From an uncultured Verrucomicrobiales bacterium (GTDB taxonomy: Bacteria > Verrucomicrobiota > Verrucomicrobiia > Verrucomicrobiales > Akkermansiaceae): a stretch of DNA of 38,204 nt. The notes below the pieces were generated by a model that saw nothing but the letters and a program-made list of their open reading frames with translations, searched no databases and was not told the DNA's origin. The first letter of the stretch is position 1. Each line of letters starts with the position of its first letter. Shown here one piece after another: positions 1 through 8,000 of this stretch. Made by a program: the position numbers and the translations under genes. The stretch lies in contig CALFTQ010000095.1 of assembly GCA_937916135.1 (NCBI GenBank), positions 1 through 38,204 of the forward strand, in the 5' to 3' direction.

Positions 1-19
1 AATTATTTGATGTACAATG

Positions 20-38
20 GCGAGCCGTAAGGCTCGCG
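20..38. repeat. Short perfect hairpin, intergenic
   Basis: GCGAGCC and GGCTCGC pair around a GTAA loop. A related but imperfect version occurs at 38114-38133 near the other end of the window, so this looks like part of a dispersed intergenic repeat rather than a terminator. There is no T-tract. Confidence 0.5.
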
Positions 39-50
39 GAGCTGACAATT

Positions 51-78
51 CGTAATTCGTAACTCGTAATTCGTAATT
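51..78. repeat. Four tandem copies of a 7-bp unit (CGTAATT)
   Basis: The unit CGTAATT occurs at 51-57, 65-71 and 72-78, with one variant CGTAACT at 58-64. It lies in non-coding DNA between the hairpin at 20-38 and a dispersed repeat segment at 87-103. Short tandem repeats like this can change copy number by slippage; no function is evident. Confidence 0.75.
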
Positions 79-86
79 TTGTCGGA

Positions 87-103
87 ACGACAAACATCAA
101 TTT
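87..103. repeat. Dispersed intergenic repeat, inverted 17-bp segment
   Basis: These 17 bases are the exact reverse complement of the segment around 32355-32371, which belongs to the repeat cluster 32320-32442. The shared segment outside any gene supports a dispersed repeat family in this genome. Confidence 0.6.
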
Positions 104-170
104 ACCGGGCTCTGCGCTTCCCCCTCCGGGGCCACGCCGTGCGGTTTCTGGGGCTGCATCTATTTTTTGC

Positions 171-199
171 TTGTACACAACGGTGAATCAGCATAGAAT
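171..199 (+). promoter_or_regulatory. Candidate promoter for the radical SAM gene
   Basis: A -35 box TTGTAC (171-176) and a -10 box TAGAAT (194-199) are separated by 17 nt. Transcription would start near 206 and give a leader of about 180 nt before the gene at 386, unlike the very short leaders elsewhere in this window. No riboswitch class was recognised in the leader. Confidence 0.5.
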
Positions 200-256
200 C
201 ATCCCATAAAACTCAAGCCTGCCATCACCGGCCCGGGCCAGCTCTACCCCGCGCTC

Positions 257-349
257 ATGACCCTGGCGGGAGCGGTGCCCAGCGGGTGCGGCAAGCAACA
301 GGTGCCAGGTGGGCGCCAGTCTCCCGCACCTCCTCAAAACGGGAGCTAA
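257..349 (+). CDS. Possible 30-residue leader peptide ORF
   Basis: A short ORF of 30 codons lies inside the leader of the radical SAM gene and ends 36 nt before its start. The peptide has one Cys and many Gly, Pro and Gln residues (it contains SGCGK and PGGRQ). It has no convincing Shine-Dalgarno sequence. Radical SAM/SPASM enzymes often act on short ribosomal peptides encoded next to them, so it could be a substrate or a regulatory leader peptide, but the sequence has no recognised precursor signature and may be chance. Confidence 0.2.
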   Translation: MTLAGAVPSGCGKQQVPGGRQSPAPPQNGS

Positions 350-362
350 GCCCAACCCGCAC

Positions 363-381
363 CCCGGAACACCGGGAGGAG
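363..381 (+). promoter_or_regulatory. Strong Shine-Dalgarno next to a small hairpin
   Basis: GGGAGGAG at 374-381 ends 4 nt before the ATG at 386 and is the best ribosome-binding site in the window. A 5-bp hairpin (CCCGG, loop AACA, CCGGG; 363-376) overlaps its first bases and could modulate access. The strong site supports the start at 386. Confidence 0.55.
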
Positions 382-385
382 AATA

Positions 386-1504
386 ATGAACGGAAATCTG
401 ACACTCACTCTGTGCCTGACGCACGATTGCAACCTGCGCTGCCGCTATTGCTACGCAGGGCGCAAGTATGCGCACGCCATGTCGCAGGAGACTGCGGAGA
501 AAGCGCTCGACCTGGCTCTGGCCGAAGCGCAGCGCACCGGGCGCAACCTGGATATCTCATTCTTCGGCGGTGAGCCCCTGCTGGAATGGCACCTGCTCCG
601 GCACTGCTGCACATACATTCAACAGAAAGCCGCAGAAAGCGCCACCCGCATCCGGTTCGGCATCACCACCAACGGTACCCTGCTCACCCGGGATAAACTG
701 GAGTGGATGGCCGAGCGGGATTTCCTCGTGGGGCTCTCCATTGATGGCTCACCGGCCATGCACAACACCAACCGCCGCTTTGCTGATGGCCACGGCAGCC
801 ATGAACAGGCGGCTGAAGCACTGGAGCTGGTAGCCAGTTTCCCCAGTCTGCGCAGCAAGGTCATCTGTGTGGTGAACCCCGCAAACTGCATCCACCTGAG
901 GGAGGGGGTCCGCTGGCTGCACGACCACTACCACGGCCCCATTGCCCTCAATTTCGACTACTGGAGCGAGTGGACAGATGAACAATTCGCCACCCTGAGC
1001 CAGCAGCTGGAACTGGTCGCAAGTGACATGGCTGACTCCTACCGCTCCGGCCACCCCATGCAGCTGGAGTGCCTGGAAAGCAAAATTATCTCCCACCTGC
1101 ATAATCAGCCGAAAAACTGCCTGCACTGCCGTATCGGCGAGCGGGAAATTGCCGTCTCGGTGGATGGCAACTTCTTCCCCTGCTCCCGCATGGTCGGCGA
1201 TGGCGATGACCCGGCCATCTGCTTCGGCAACGTGAGCAGCGGCATCGACCGAGCCCGGCAGAACGCCATCATCGCCACCCGCGGCAATGCCACCCCCGAG
1301 TGCAGGCTCTGCGAATGGCGCCACCGCTGCCTCAACACTTGCGGCTGCACTAACTACGCCGCCACCGGCCACATCAACCGAGTCTCTCCCTTCCTCTGCA
1401 ACCTCCAGCAAACCCTCATCCGCCTGGCCGATGAAATGGCAGAAACCCTCTACTGCGAGCACACCCCCGCCTTCATGCAGAGATTCTACGAAAATGCCCG
1501 GTAG
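386..1504 (+). CDS. Radical SAM/SPASM domain protein
   Basis: This 372-residue protein is a radical S-adenosylmethionine enzyme that should bind a 4Fe-4S cluster through the CX3CX2C motif at Cys15, Cys19 and Cys22 and cleave SAM to a 5'-deoxyadenosyl radical. A GGEP SAM-binding motif follows near residue 60. The C-terminal third is a Cys-rich SPASM region (CLHC, then FFPCSR, CRLC, CLNTCGC and a late Cys) expected to hold auxiliary clusters. Such enzymes modify peptides or proteins; anaerobic sulfatase maturases and RiPP maturases share this length and layout, and I cannot choose between them. It is not a PFL-activating enzyme, which lacks SPASM. The start is fixed by a strong Shine-Dalgarno sequence. 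The downstream neighbour is convergent and encodes a secreted protein with Cys in its tail. Confidence 0.85.
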   Translation: MNGNLTLTLCLTHDCNLRCRYCYAGRKYAHAMSQETAEKALDLALAEAQRTGRNLDISFFGGEPLLEWHLLRHCCTYIQQKAAESATRIRFGITTNGTLLTRDKLEWMAERDFLVGLSIDGSPAMHNTNRRFADGHGSHEQAAEALELVASFPSLRSKVICVVNPANCIHLREGVRWLHDHYHGPIALNFDYWSEWTDEQFATLSQQLELVASDMADSYRSGHPMQLECLESKIISHLHNQPKNCLHCRIGEREIAVSVDGNFFPCSRMVGDGDDPAICFGNVSSGIDRARQNAIIATRGNATPECRLCEWRHRCLNTCGCTNYAATGHINRVSPFLCNLQQTLIRLADEMAETLYCEHTPAFMQRFYENAR

Positions 1505-1545
1505 GTGCAGACGGCAAGTCTGTCCGCAGGCAAGCTCCGATAATC

Positions 1546-1583
1546 ACTTCAGCGTTCCGGTGCATAAGCCGGAACGCTGAAGT
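1546..1583. terminator. Strong hairpin between convergent genes
   Basis: A perfect 15-bp stem (1546-1560 with 1569-1583) closes an 8-nt loop and lies between the stop codons of the radical SAM gene and the convergent secreted-protein gene. The plus-strand tail is TTCTC, a weak U-tract, so it is a plausible bidirectional terminator rather than a textbook one. Confidence 0.6.
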
Positions 1584-1634
1584 TTCTCAAACCATCAAGG
1601 CCACCAGGGGCCTGCAATAGAGGCGCAGAAATAC

Positions 1635-2180
1635 TTATTCTGCGGGGCATTCCTCCATCTCGCACTCATCCTCGCCGCCCCCCATGAGGCCACCGAGCAT
1701 CTGCTGCACAGCCGGGCTGTCGATGCCAAGGCCGATAGCCAGCTTCAACAGATTGGAAGTGATATCCACCACCTGCAGCTTGGTCTTGAACGGGATGGAA
1801 GCAGAAAGGGCAACCGGGTCGGCCTCGCCAGCCACAGCAGGCATGATGGCAGCAGCAGCCTTGCCCTCGGAAAGCGGGGCCGCGCCTTCAATCAGCTTGC
1901 CCAGTTCCTCGGCCTGCATGATGCCCTGAATCACGCTCAGACGCTGCTCATCGGTCAGGGGTTCCAGCTGCGTCAGAATACCGGGCATAGCGGCAGAAAT
2001 CACAGCATCCAGATCAGCCACCAAGGTGGGCAAATCCTTCTCCTGGGAGGTGCTCACCAGGCTGGTCAGGTCGCGCATTGCGGCCTTGATGGAATCAAGC
2101 GCGGCCACCTCCGGCGTGGCCTGCGCAGTCAGGCACACTACCGGAGCCAGTGCCATTGCATAGAAAATGTGTTTATTCAT
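1635..2180 (-). CDS. Secreted hypothetical protein with acidic Cys tail
   Basis: The ORF is open from 2276, but the likely start is the internal ATG at 2180, which begins a typical signal peptide (MNKH followed by a hydrophobic stretch ending near TAQA). The mature protein, of about 160 residues, is predicted helical, rich in Ala, Leu and Glu, and has no family I recognise. The last residues are a Gly/Met-rich stretch, then an acidic tail with two Cys and several Glu. It is convergent with the radical SAM gene and separated from it by a strong hairpin. A substrate relationship between the two is possible but is only an inference from position and the Cys tail. Confidence 0.6.
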   Translation of the reverse strand: MNKHIFYAMALAPVVCLTAQATPEVAALDSIKAAMRDLTSLVSTSQEKDLPTLVADLDAVISAAMPGILTQLEPLTDEQRLSVIQGIMQAEELGKLIEGAAPLSEGKAAAAIMPAVAGEADPVALSASIPFKTKLQVVDITSNLLKLAIGLGIDSPAVQQMLGGLMGGGEDECEMEECPAE

Positions 2181-2436
2181 ATCGATCAAGTATGTTATTG
2201 TTACGCAGTTCTTATAAATAGCACAAACGAAAATCATATGTAAAGAAAAAAAATTGCATACGCATCTCAAAGTCACGCGTGTCCCAAAGATTTTGTAGAG
2301 AATAGAAATATCAGCAACATTTTGGAAGAAGCCCCCCTCTGCGCAATAAATGGGAATTTGTCAAACACTGCAATCGATTTCTTCAATTCAGATGCAGACT
2401 GATGAAGCCAAGTTATCGTTTTTAGAATTATTCCAC
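2181..2436. other. Intergenic region with degenerate repeat copy
   Basis: This non-coding stretch contains CACGCGTGTCCCAAAG at 2274-2289, a variant of the dispersed repeat seen at 32320 and 38068, and a second shared segment (AAATGGGAATTTG) near 2348 that also follows the repeat core at 38103. No credible gene was seen; an opposite-strand open frame at 2273-2476 is made largely of repeat sequence. Confidence 0.5.
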
Positions 2437-2464
2437 TTGACATTCCGCACTTCTTTGTTAGAAT
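2437..2464 (+). promoter_or_regulatory. Upstream candidate promoter of pflB
   Basis: TTGACA (2437-2442) and TAGAAT (2459-2464) are separated by 16 nt. The box lies within TTAGAATAATTCC (2458-2470), and a near copy TTAGAATTATTCC lies just upstream at 2422-2434, forming a direct repeat that brackets the -35 box. A transcript from here would have a leader of about 160 nt. Confidence 0.5.
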
Positions 2465-2534
2465 AATTCCAGACAATTAAAAGAGCAAAGCAGGCGAATT
2501 CTACCCGAATTCGAACAAAACCGCGGAAAGCCCC

Positions 2535-2563
2535 TTGACTTATCTGCCCGTGGGAGTTAGAAT
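2535..2563 (+). promoter_or_regulatory. Proximal candidate promoter of pflB
   Basis: TTGACT (2535-2540) and TAGAAT (2558-2563) are separated by 17 nt and precede the pflB start by about 65 nt. Two good promoters in series would fit a highly expressed fermentation gene. An AAAGGA element near 2599 is too far from the ATG at 2630 to act as its ribosome-binding site. Confidence 0.6.
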
Positions 2564-2629
2564 AACCATGTTGGTGGAGAGTCGGGAAGCCCCGGCAGAA
2601 AGGAACAACTCCAAACCAAGCTATTTTTT

Positions 2630-4894
2630 ATGACAGACACAGCAACAACTCAGGATTGTGCCTGCCTGGTAGATCCCTGGCAGGGCTTCAAGACCGGCGT
2701 ATGGACAGAGTCCATCAACGTCCGTGATTTCATTCAGCTGAACTACACACCCTACACCGGCGAAGGCGATTTCCTGGCCGGTCCGACGGAGGACACTACA
2801 GCCCTGTGGGATGAGGTGAAAGACCTCATGAAGAAGGAGATTGACGCCGGCGGCCTGCTCGATGCCGACACCGAAGTAGTCTCCACCATCGTATCCCACG
2901 CACCGGGCTACATCGACCAGGCACGCGAAAAGATTGTGGGTCTGCAGACAGACGCACCGCTGAAGCGCGCACTCATGCCCTTTGGTGGTCTGCGCATGGC
3001 GCAGAAGGCCCTGGAGTCCTATGGGCTGAAAATGTGCCCGCACACCGCCGAGTTCTTCGGCCGCATCCGCAAGACGCACAATGAAGGTGTGTTCGATGCC
3101 TACACCAGCGATATCCGCGCTGCCCGCTCCGCCGGTATCATCACCGGTCTGCCGGATGCCTATGGCCGCGGCCGCATCATCGGCGACTATCGCCGCGTGG
3201 CCCTCTACGGTACAGACAAGCTCATCGCCGCCCGCCGCAAGGATCTGAAGGACCGCGAAGCCGGCGTGATGACGGATGCCACCATCCGCCTGCGCGAAGA
3301 AATGAACGAACAGATTCGCGCCCTGGCCGAACTGGCAGAAATGGGTAAGAGCTACGGCTGCGACCTGAGCCGCCCGGCCACGAACTCCCGCGAGGCCGTG
3401 CAGTGGACCTACCTGGGCTACCTGGCCGCCGTGAAGGAACAGAACGGCGCCGCCATGTCCCTGGGCCGTGTTTCCACCTTCCTGGATATCTATTTCGAGC
3501 GCGACCTGGCCAACGGCACCATCACCGAATCCGAGATTCAGGAACTGATGGACCAGTTCGTAATGAAGCTGCGCATGGTGCGCTTCATCCGCACTCCCGA
3601 GTACAACAGCCTGTTCTCCGGCGACCCCACCTGGGTGACCGAATCCATCGGCGGTATGGGCGAAGACGGCCGCACGCTGGTGACCCGCAGCTCCTTCCGC
3701 ATGCTGCAGACCCTGTACAACCTGGGGCCGGCCCCCGAGCCGAACCTGACCGTGCTGTGGTCCACCGCCCTGCCGGAAGGCTTCAAGAAGTACTGCGCCA
3801 AGGTTTCCATCGAGACCTCCTCCGTGCAGTATGAGAACGATGACCTGATGCGCCCGTACTGGGGCGATGACTACGGCATCGCCTGCTGCGTGTCCGCCAT
3901 GCGCATCGGCAAGCAGATGCAGTTCTTCGGCGCCCGTGCCAACCTGGCCAAGTGCCTTCTGTACTCGCTCAACGGAGGTATGGACGAAGTGAAAGGCAAG
4001 CAGGTGACCCCGCCCGCCCCGCGCTACGAGGGTGAGTACCTCGAGTACGACAAGGTGATGGAGCTCTTCGACAACATGCAGGACTGGCTCGCCAAGACCT
4101 ACATCGACGCGCTCAACATCATCCACTACATGCACGACAAGTACTGCTACGAGCGCATCGAGATGGCTCTGCATGACCCGGAGATTCTCCGCACCATGGC
4201 AGCCGGTATCGCCGGTCTCTCCGTGGCGGCTGACTCCCTGTCCGCCATCAAGTATGCCAAGGTCAAGTGCATCCGCAACGAGGAAGGCCTTATCACCGAT
4301 TTCGAGACGGAGGGCGAGTTCCCCTGCTACGGCAACAACGACCCGCGTGTGGACGAAATCGCCGAGGCTCTGGTCACGAACTTCATGAACAAGCTGCGCA
4401 AGCTGCACACCTACCGCGACTCCATGCCCACCCAGTCTGTGCTCACCATCACCTCCAACGTGGTGTACGGCAAGAAGACCGGCAACACGCCCGACGGCCG
4501 CCGCGCCGGCGAGCCCTTTGCCCCGGGTGCCAACCCCATGCATGGCCGCGACAAGAACGGCGCTGTGGCTTCCATGCTCTCCGTGGCCAAGCTCAACTAC
4601 GACGACAGCCAGGACGGCATCTCCTACACCTTCTCCATCGTGCCCGGCGCACTGGGCAAGGACGAGGCCGAGCGCGAGACCAAGCTCGTCTCCCTGCTGG
4701 ATGCCTACTTCGCCGCCACCGGCCACCACATCAACGTGAACGTGCTGGAGCGCGAAACCCTCATGGATGCCATGGAGCACCCGGAGAAGTATCCCCAGCT
4801 CACCATCCGCGTATCCGGCTACGCTGTGAACTTCATCAAGCTCACCCCCGAGCAGCAGCGTGAAGTCATCAGCCGTACCTTCCACACACGCTGA
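2630..4894 (+). CDS. pflB: Formate C-acetyltransferase (pyruvate formate-lyase)
   Basis: This 754-residue cytoplasmic enzyme converts pyruvate and coenzyme A to acetyl-CoA and formate in anaerobic fermentation. Both hallmarks are visible: the adjacent active-site cysteines Cys419-Cys420 in a GIACCVS context and the C-terminal glycyl-radical motif RVSGYAV with Gly730. Length and spacing match the E. coli family closely (Cys418/419 and Gly734 there). The protein needs an activating enzyme to install the glycyl radical; none is adjacent, and the SPASM protein at 386 is of a different type, so the activase must lie outside the window. It is a single-gene transcription unit with two candidate promoters upstream and a strong terminator downstream. 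Codon use is strongly GC-biased, consistent with high expression. Confidence 0.97.
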   Translation: MTDTATTQDCACLVDPWQGFKTGVWTESINVRDFIQLNYTPYTGEGDFLAGPTEDTTALWDEVKDLMKKEIDAGGLLDADTEVVSTIVSHAPGYIDQAREKIVGLQTDAPLKRALMPFGGLRMAQKALESYGLKMCPHTAEFFGRIRKTHNEGVFDAYTSDIRAARSAGIITGLPDAYGRGRIIGDYRRVALYGTDKLIAARRKDLKDREAGVMTDATIRLREEMNEQIRALAELAEMGKSYGCDLSRPATNSREAVQWTYLGYLAAVKEQNGAAMSLGRVSTFLDIYFERDLANGTITESEIQELMDQFVMKLRMVRFIRTPEYNSLFSGDPTWVTESIGGMGEDGRTLVTRSSFRMLQTLYNLGPAPEPNLTVLWSTALPEGFKKYCAKVSIETSSVQYENDDLMRPYWGDDYGIACCVSAMRIGKQMQFFGARANLAKCLLYSLNGGMDEVKGKQVTPPAPRYEGEYLEYDKVMELFDNMQDWLAKTYIDALNIIHYMHDKYCYERIEMALHDPEILRTMAAGIAGLSVAADSLSAIKYAKVKCIRNEEGLITDFETEGEFPCYGNNDPRVDEIAEALVTNFMNKLRKLHTYRDSMPTQSVLTITSNVVYGKKTGNTPDGRRAGEPFAPGANPMHGRDKNGAVASMLSVAKLNYDDSQDGISYTFSIVPGALGKDEAERETKLVSLLDAYFAATGHHINVNVLERETLMDAMEHPEKYPQLTIRVSGYAVNFIKLTPEQQREVISRTFHTR

Positions 4895-4920
4895 CGCTGA
4901 TTCAGTTTCAACCCAAACCG

Positions 4921-4957
4921 GCAGCAATCAACGGAAGTTGATTGCTGCTGTTTTTTG
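4921..4957 (+). terminator. Rho-independent terminator of pflB
   Basis: A perfect 12-bp stem (4921-4932 with 4937-4948) with a GGAA tetraloop is followed by TG and six T residues. It lies 26 nt after the pflB stop codon and just before the addB promoter. Confidence 0.92.
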
Positions 4958-4968
4958 TGTTCGTTTCC

Positions 4969-4997
4969 TTGCACCCGGAGCAAAAATATGCTAGAGT
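4969..4997 (+). promoter_or_regulatory. Candidate promoter of the addB-like gene, short leader
   Basis: TTGCAC (4969-4974) and TAGAGT (4992-4997) are 17 nt apart. The -10 box ends only 12 nt before the ATG at 5010, so the leader would be about 6 nt and could not hold a Shine-Dalgarno sequence. Confidence 0.6.
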
Positions 4998-5009
4998 ATC
5001 ACCACTCCC

Positions 5010-8000
5010 ATGAATACACCCGAACTCCACTTTTTGGGCTGGAACAAGCCCGCCATTGAACTCGTTGCAGCAAAACTTCTCGAAGGCCTGAGCAACCCGC
5101 AGACCTCCGCGCAATACCGCCGGGCCACCGTGGTAGTGCCGACCGAAGGCAGCGGCCGCCGACTGCGCGAATATATGGCGGAACAGGCAGGCAAGAAAGG
5201 CAAGGCTCTACTGATGCCCACCATCACGCTGGCGGGTCACCTCATTCCCTCCGAGTTCCCAGGCGTCGCCACCGAAACGGAAACGCTTGCTGCCTGGTTG
5301 AAGGTTCTCTCTGCGGAAGGGGCGGATCCGGTGGCGCAATACGCCCCGCTCATCCCCCGCCGCCCGGAGACACACCGCGAGCGCTGGGCGGTCGGCGTGG
5401 CGCACAAGCTCATGGCGCTGCGCACCCGCCTCGAACAGGAAGAGGTTGAACTCCAGGCTATCAGCCACCAGCTCAGGAAACGTGAGATAATGTACCAGGA
5501 GGAAGCGGACCTGTTGACGGAAGAGACAAAAACAACCCGCGCCGCCCTCCTGGCGCGCCGGAAAGCAACCCGCGCCGCCCTCCTGGCGCGCCGGAAAGTG
5601 GCCGCCAATGAACAGAAGCGATGGAGCAAACTCCAATCCGTCTTCGACAGGGTGGATTCACTGCTTCCTTCCGGAAAATCATCCATCAATAACGCGCAGG
5701 CAGATTTCGTTAAGAATGCTACCTGGCAAAAGCAGAGCCGTCTGCTCATCATGGCATGCGTGCCGGAGTTCTCCCCCCAGATTAAAACGCTGCTGAGCAA
5801 TCTGCACGGCAAAGATGGCGGCAGGGTGGAAATATGGGTGCATGCACCGCGGACAGAAGCCTATAAGTTTGATGACTTCGGGCTCCCGCTGGAAGCAGAC
5901 TGGCTCAACCGAGAGATTGAAATTCCCGATGCTCTGGTCTATGCCGATGCCGCACGGGAAGTTGTGGACAACGACGCCTCCACCATTCATCTGGTGACGG
6001 ATGCCGAGGCCATGGCGGCAGAAGCCCTGCGCCTGGCGGGCGGTCATGATTCGCGCGAGCTTGCGCTCGCCGTGGGCGATTCGGAGTTTTCACCCTCCAT
6101 CATCAACGCATTTGCCGCAGCTACACCGGCCTGGCAACTCAACCTGCCCGAAGGGCGCAATGCCATGACCACAGACCTGGGACGCCTGCCCGGCCAACTG
6201 GCAGATGCCTGCGATGCCCGCGAAAATCTGCCACTGTGGAATGCAAAGCAGCCGGGTATCCGCAACAACGATGTCCGGGGGCTGGATGCCTTCATCGCCC
6301 TGCTCACCAACACGGCGCTGCAGCAGGCCATTGCAGAAGAGCCCGGTGCACTCATCGGCCTGCAGGAACACGTCGAAAAAATCCGCATGCTGCTGCTGCC
6401 CGGCAGTGAAGATGCCCTGTTGAGCATGCTCAAAGCCACCCCGAAAGTGGATGATAGTTACAAATCCATTGAGAAACTCCAAACCGGCTGGCAGCAGGCT
6501 TACTTCGACTTCGCAAACAGGGTTCACAAGCTCCTCGATAGCCTGTGCAGCGCGAAACCGGCGAAATCCCTGACCAGGTTGGCCAACAAGCTGGAAAAAT
6601 GCCACGAGGGAAGCCCGAACCACAAACTGGCCACCGGCATTGCCAGGCACATGCGGGCCTGTTCCGACGTCGCGAACAACTTACCCACCCCGCTGTGTGC
6701 GCTGGAGCTCCTGCGCCGCCAGGTGGAGGATAGAGTAAAAGGCCCGGTCTTTTCCGAAAGTTACTCCACCACCGGCGACCTGCTGGGCTGGCGTGAGCTG
6801 CCCTACGCCAGGGGCTCACGGGTTATTCTGGCCGCCATGCACGATGGCTGCATCCCCGAACCGGTGCCGGAAGATGATTTCCTGCCGGAATCGCTCTGCG
6901 ATGAACTGGGAATCCGCCACGAGAAATTCCGCACGGCTCGCGATAGCTATCTGCTCACCGCCCTCATAGAAAGCCGGCGTCAATCCGGTCGCGTCGATTT
7001 CATCCTGGCCCGGCAGAAGGCCGATGGCTCCGTGCTGGCCCCATCGGCCCTGCTTATGCGCTGCGGGGATGAACTGCCGCAGCGCGCCCGCACCCTGTTT
7101 GCCGAAAGCAAGGCTCCCAAGGTTTTACCCAGGCCGGCCCCCTGCCCCTTGCGCCGGGCCACGGGCTGCCGCGAATCCGTATCACCCGGGGAGCTGGAGC
7201 ATATCTCCCAGATTGCCCCGGGCAGGCAGAATCCCTTTACCCGGTGGTTCAAAAACAAGGAGGAGCAGCTGGTACAGAAAAGCTACTCGCCGTCCTCGCT
7301 CGCCGGTTTCCTGCAATGCCCCCTTACTTTCTGGATCAAGCACCTCTTCCATATCGATCTGGGCGATACCTACAAGGAAAATAAAGGCGAACTGGAAAGC
7401 AACGAATACGGCTCGGTCATGCATGCTGTGCTGGACAAGCTGGTCGAGCAATTCCCCAGCTGGGAAGAGCTGCTCACCTCATGCCCCGAAGCAGAAAACG
7501 ACACCCAGGCAGCAGAAGAGCACATGCTGACTGCGGCCCGGCGCATCGCGGCTGATGAATGGCAACGCGTCTACAACAGCACCTCCACCCGCCGGAACCA
7601 GACTCTCCCCATGGAGGTACAGCTCCAGGCCATCGAGCGCACCCTGGCCGAATTCGTGCGCCAGCACAGCAAAGACCTGGCGGAAGGCTGGTGCAACGTG
7701 AAGAGAGAATACACTCTGCAACCCACGCTTCAGCTTCCCAATGGCGAAACCATCAGTTTCTCCATGAACGCGGACCGAATCGACCGCCACAAGGACGGCC
7801 GCTGGCGCATCATCGACTACAAAACCTCCAGCGGCGAGAAAAACCCGCACAAGGTTCATTTCGACCTGCTGGATGGCGGTGCCGATTCCCTCTATTGCCG
7901 CTTCATGAATGTGCAAGGCTATGATTTCGGCACCGTCAGTTTTGGCGAAAAGCTCTATCGCTGGAACGACGTGCAGCTCCCGCTGTATGCATACGGCCTG

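Noticed and set aside
200..385. Known riboswitch in the radical SAM leader
   Set aside because: Checked by eye for cobalamin, c-di-GMP, TPP and THF core motifs; none was found.
386..1504. PFL-activating enzyme as identity of the radical SAM gene, because pflB is nearby
   Set aside because: The C-terminal SPASM cysteines and length of 372 residues do not fit PflA, and the gene is on a separate transcript.
2273..2476. 67-residue minus-strand open frame
   Set aside because: It consists mostly of dispersed repeat sequence and overlaps a pflB promoter; no ribosome-binding site.
2621..4927. 768-codon open frame opposite pflB
   Set aside because: Shadow frame caused by GC-rich codon use of pflB; its protein has no recognisable motif.
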